From Hungateiclostridiaceae bacterium UBA3922 (GTDB taxonomy: Bacteria; Bacillota; Clostridia; Acetivibrionales; DTU013), in the NCBI GenBank assembly GCA_002386045.1, contig DGEQ01000095.1:9401-15656 (forward strand): a stretch of 6,256 nucleotides of DNA. The letters run 5' to 3'. This document shows, in pieces, positions 5,916 through 6,256 of the stretch. Within the stretch, counting starts at the first letter, position 1. Every line of letters starts with the position of its first letter. Under the pieces are notes generated by a model that was given only the letters and a program-made list of their open reading frames with translations, did not search any database and was not told the DNA's origin. The position numbers and the translations under genes were made by a program.

Positions 5916-5924
5916 GAAAAACAA

Positions 5925-5980
5925 GGAACGTTACTGCATTGACCCGGCATACCCAACGCCGGACAAACAGATAACGTTCC
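5925..5980. repeat. Nested inverted repeat, module 1 of the right island
   Basis: GGAACGTTA (5925-5933) is the exact reverse complement of TAACGTTCC (5972-5980). Inside, CCGGC (5944-5948) pairs with GCCGG (5958-5962). The result is a 56-bp double stem with internal loops. There is no reading frame in it. Such a hairpin suits a REP/BIME-like or MITE element, or a structured RNA. Confidence 0.6.
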
Positions 5981-5992
5981 ATGTGTTTCGTT

Positions 5993-6129
5993 CGATGTAA
6001 ATGCTCCGGGCGGAAGGTTCTCGGGAATGCTGGCTTTTACTTCAGGCCTTGCTTGCCCACTGGTTTAACTCGCTTAACCAAAAAGCCTAACGTATTCAGA
6101 TCACCTTTCCACCCCGGGAGTTAGCATCG
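5993..6129. repeat. Imperfect nested inverted repeat, module 2 of the right island
   Basis: The left arm CGATGTAAATGCTCCGGG (5993-6010) pairs with the right arm CCCGGGAGTTAGCATCG (6113-6129) apart from small bulges: the CATCG, TTA, AG and CCCGG blocks all match in order. Inside, GGCTTTT (6032-6038) matches AAAAGCC (6081-6087) exactly, and within that TGGTT (6061-6065) matches AACCA (6076-6080). Three stems nested about one centre are unlikely to be chance, but the whole needs a folding test. No reading frame is credible here. Confidence 0.45.
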
Positions 6130-6131
6130 TC

Positions 6132-6198
6132 CTCTTTAGCCAGGATATCATCTCATTTCGCATTTCTGAGGGACACCGGTATTATTCTGAGTAAAGAG
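6132..6198. repeat. Inverted repeat, module 3 of the right island
   Basis: CTCTTTA (6132-6138) and TAAAGAG (6192-6198) are exact inverted repeats 53 bases apart. CTCA (6152-6155) and TGAG (6167-6170) form a small inner pair, and TTCTGAG occurs twice. The module starts 2 bases after module 2 and ends 4 bases before the next motif copy. It is weaker than module 1 when taken alone. Confidence 0.35.
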
Positions 6199-6202
6199 TT
6201 GA

Positions 6203-6256
6203 GAACTGTCCCCCTTACAGGGAATCCTCCAAAAATCAAGAACTGTCCCCAACTTT
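6203..6256 (-). repeat. Two minus-oriented GAACTGTCCCC motifs at the window end
   Basis: Exact 11-mer copies stand at 6203-6213 and 6240-6250, oriented opposite to the three copies at 5821-5915, so the right island is bracketed by inverted motif copies. AAGAACTGTCCCCAACT at 6238-6254 is identical to 225-241 in the left island. The array may continue past the window edge. Confidence 0.75.

Overview
The window holds four genes, all on the minus strand, between two gene-free islands of short repeats. In the direction of transcription they are an sn-glycerol-1-phosphate dehydrogenase (AraM/EgsA type, 4555-5727), a HAD subfamily IIA phosphatase (3721-4512), the RNA-binding transcription factor Tex (1353-3509) and a six-pass membrane protein of unknown function (287-1099). 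The Tex length (718 aa, close to the Bacillus form), an AraM-type bacterial dehydrogenase, good purine-rich Shine-Dalgarno sites and TATAAT -10 boxes fit a Gram-positive bacterium, perhaps a Clostridia-like Firmicute of moderate GC. This is inference; no rRNA or marker gene here fixes the taxon.

Layout: 1-286 is a repeat island that ends 10 bases from the stop of the membrane protein. It carries copies of the motif GGGGACAGTTCTTC / GAACTGTCCCC in opposing orientations, four of them in a tight 18-21 bp tandem. 1100-1352 separates tex from the membrane gene. It holds a diverged tandem array of seven 19-bp units, each built on a palindrome, then a GC-rich hairpin and a promoter-like TTGTGC-N17-TATAAT. 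3510-3720 is the tex leader, with a perfect TATAAT and an inverted repeat overlapping the presumed -35 box. The dehydrogenase and phosphatase are only 42 bases apart and look co-transcribed. 5728-6256 is a second repeat island: three motif copies in one orientation, three nested inverted-repeat modules, then two motif copies in the other orientation.

Function: the dehydrogenase should interconvert dihydroxyacetone phosphate and sn-glycerol-1-phosphate, and the adjacent phosphatase probably acts on a small phospho-metabolite. The same two families (AraM and AraL) are neighbours in the Bacillus arabinose operon, but here no arabinose genes are visible. Tex is a housekeeping transcription factor and is probably independent. 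No complete novel system with genes of its own is visible. The least explained material is non-coding: the palindromic 19-bp minisatellite and the two inverted-bracketed repeat islands, which resemble REP/MITE-type elements without a transposase in view.
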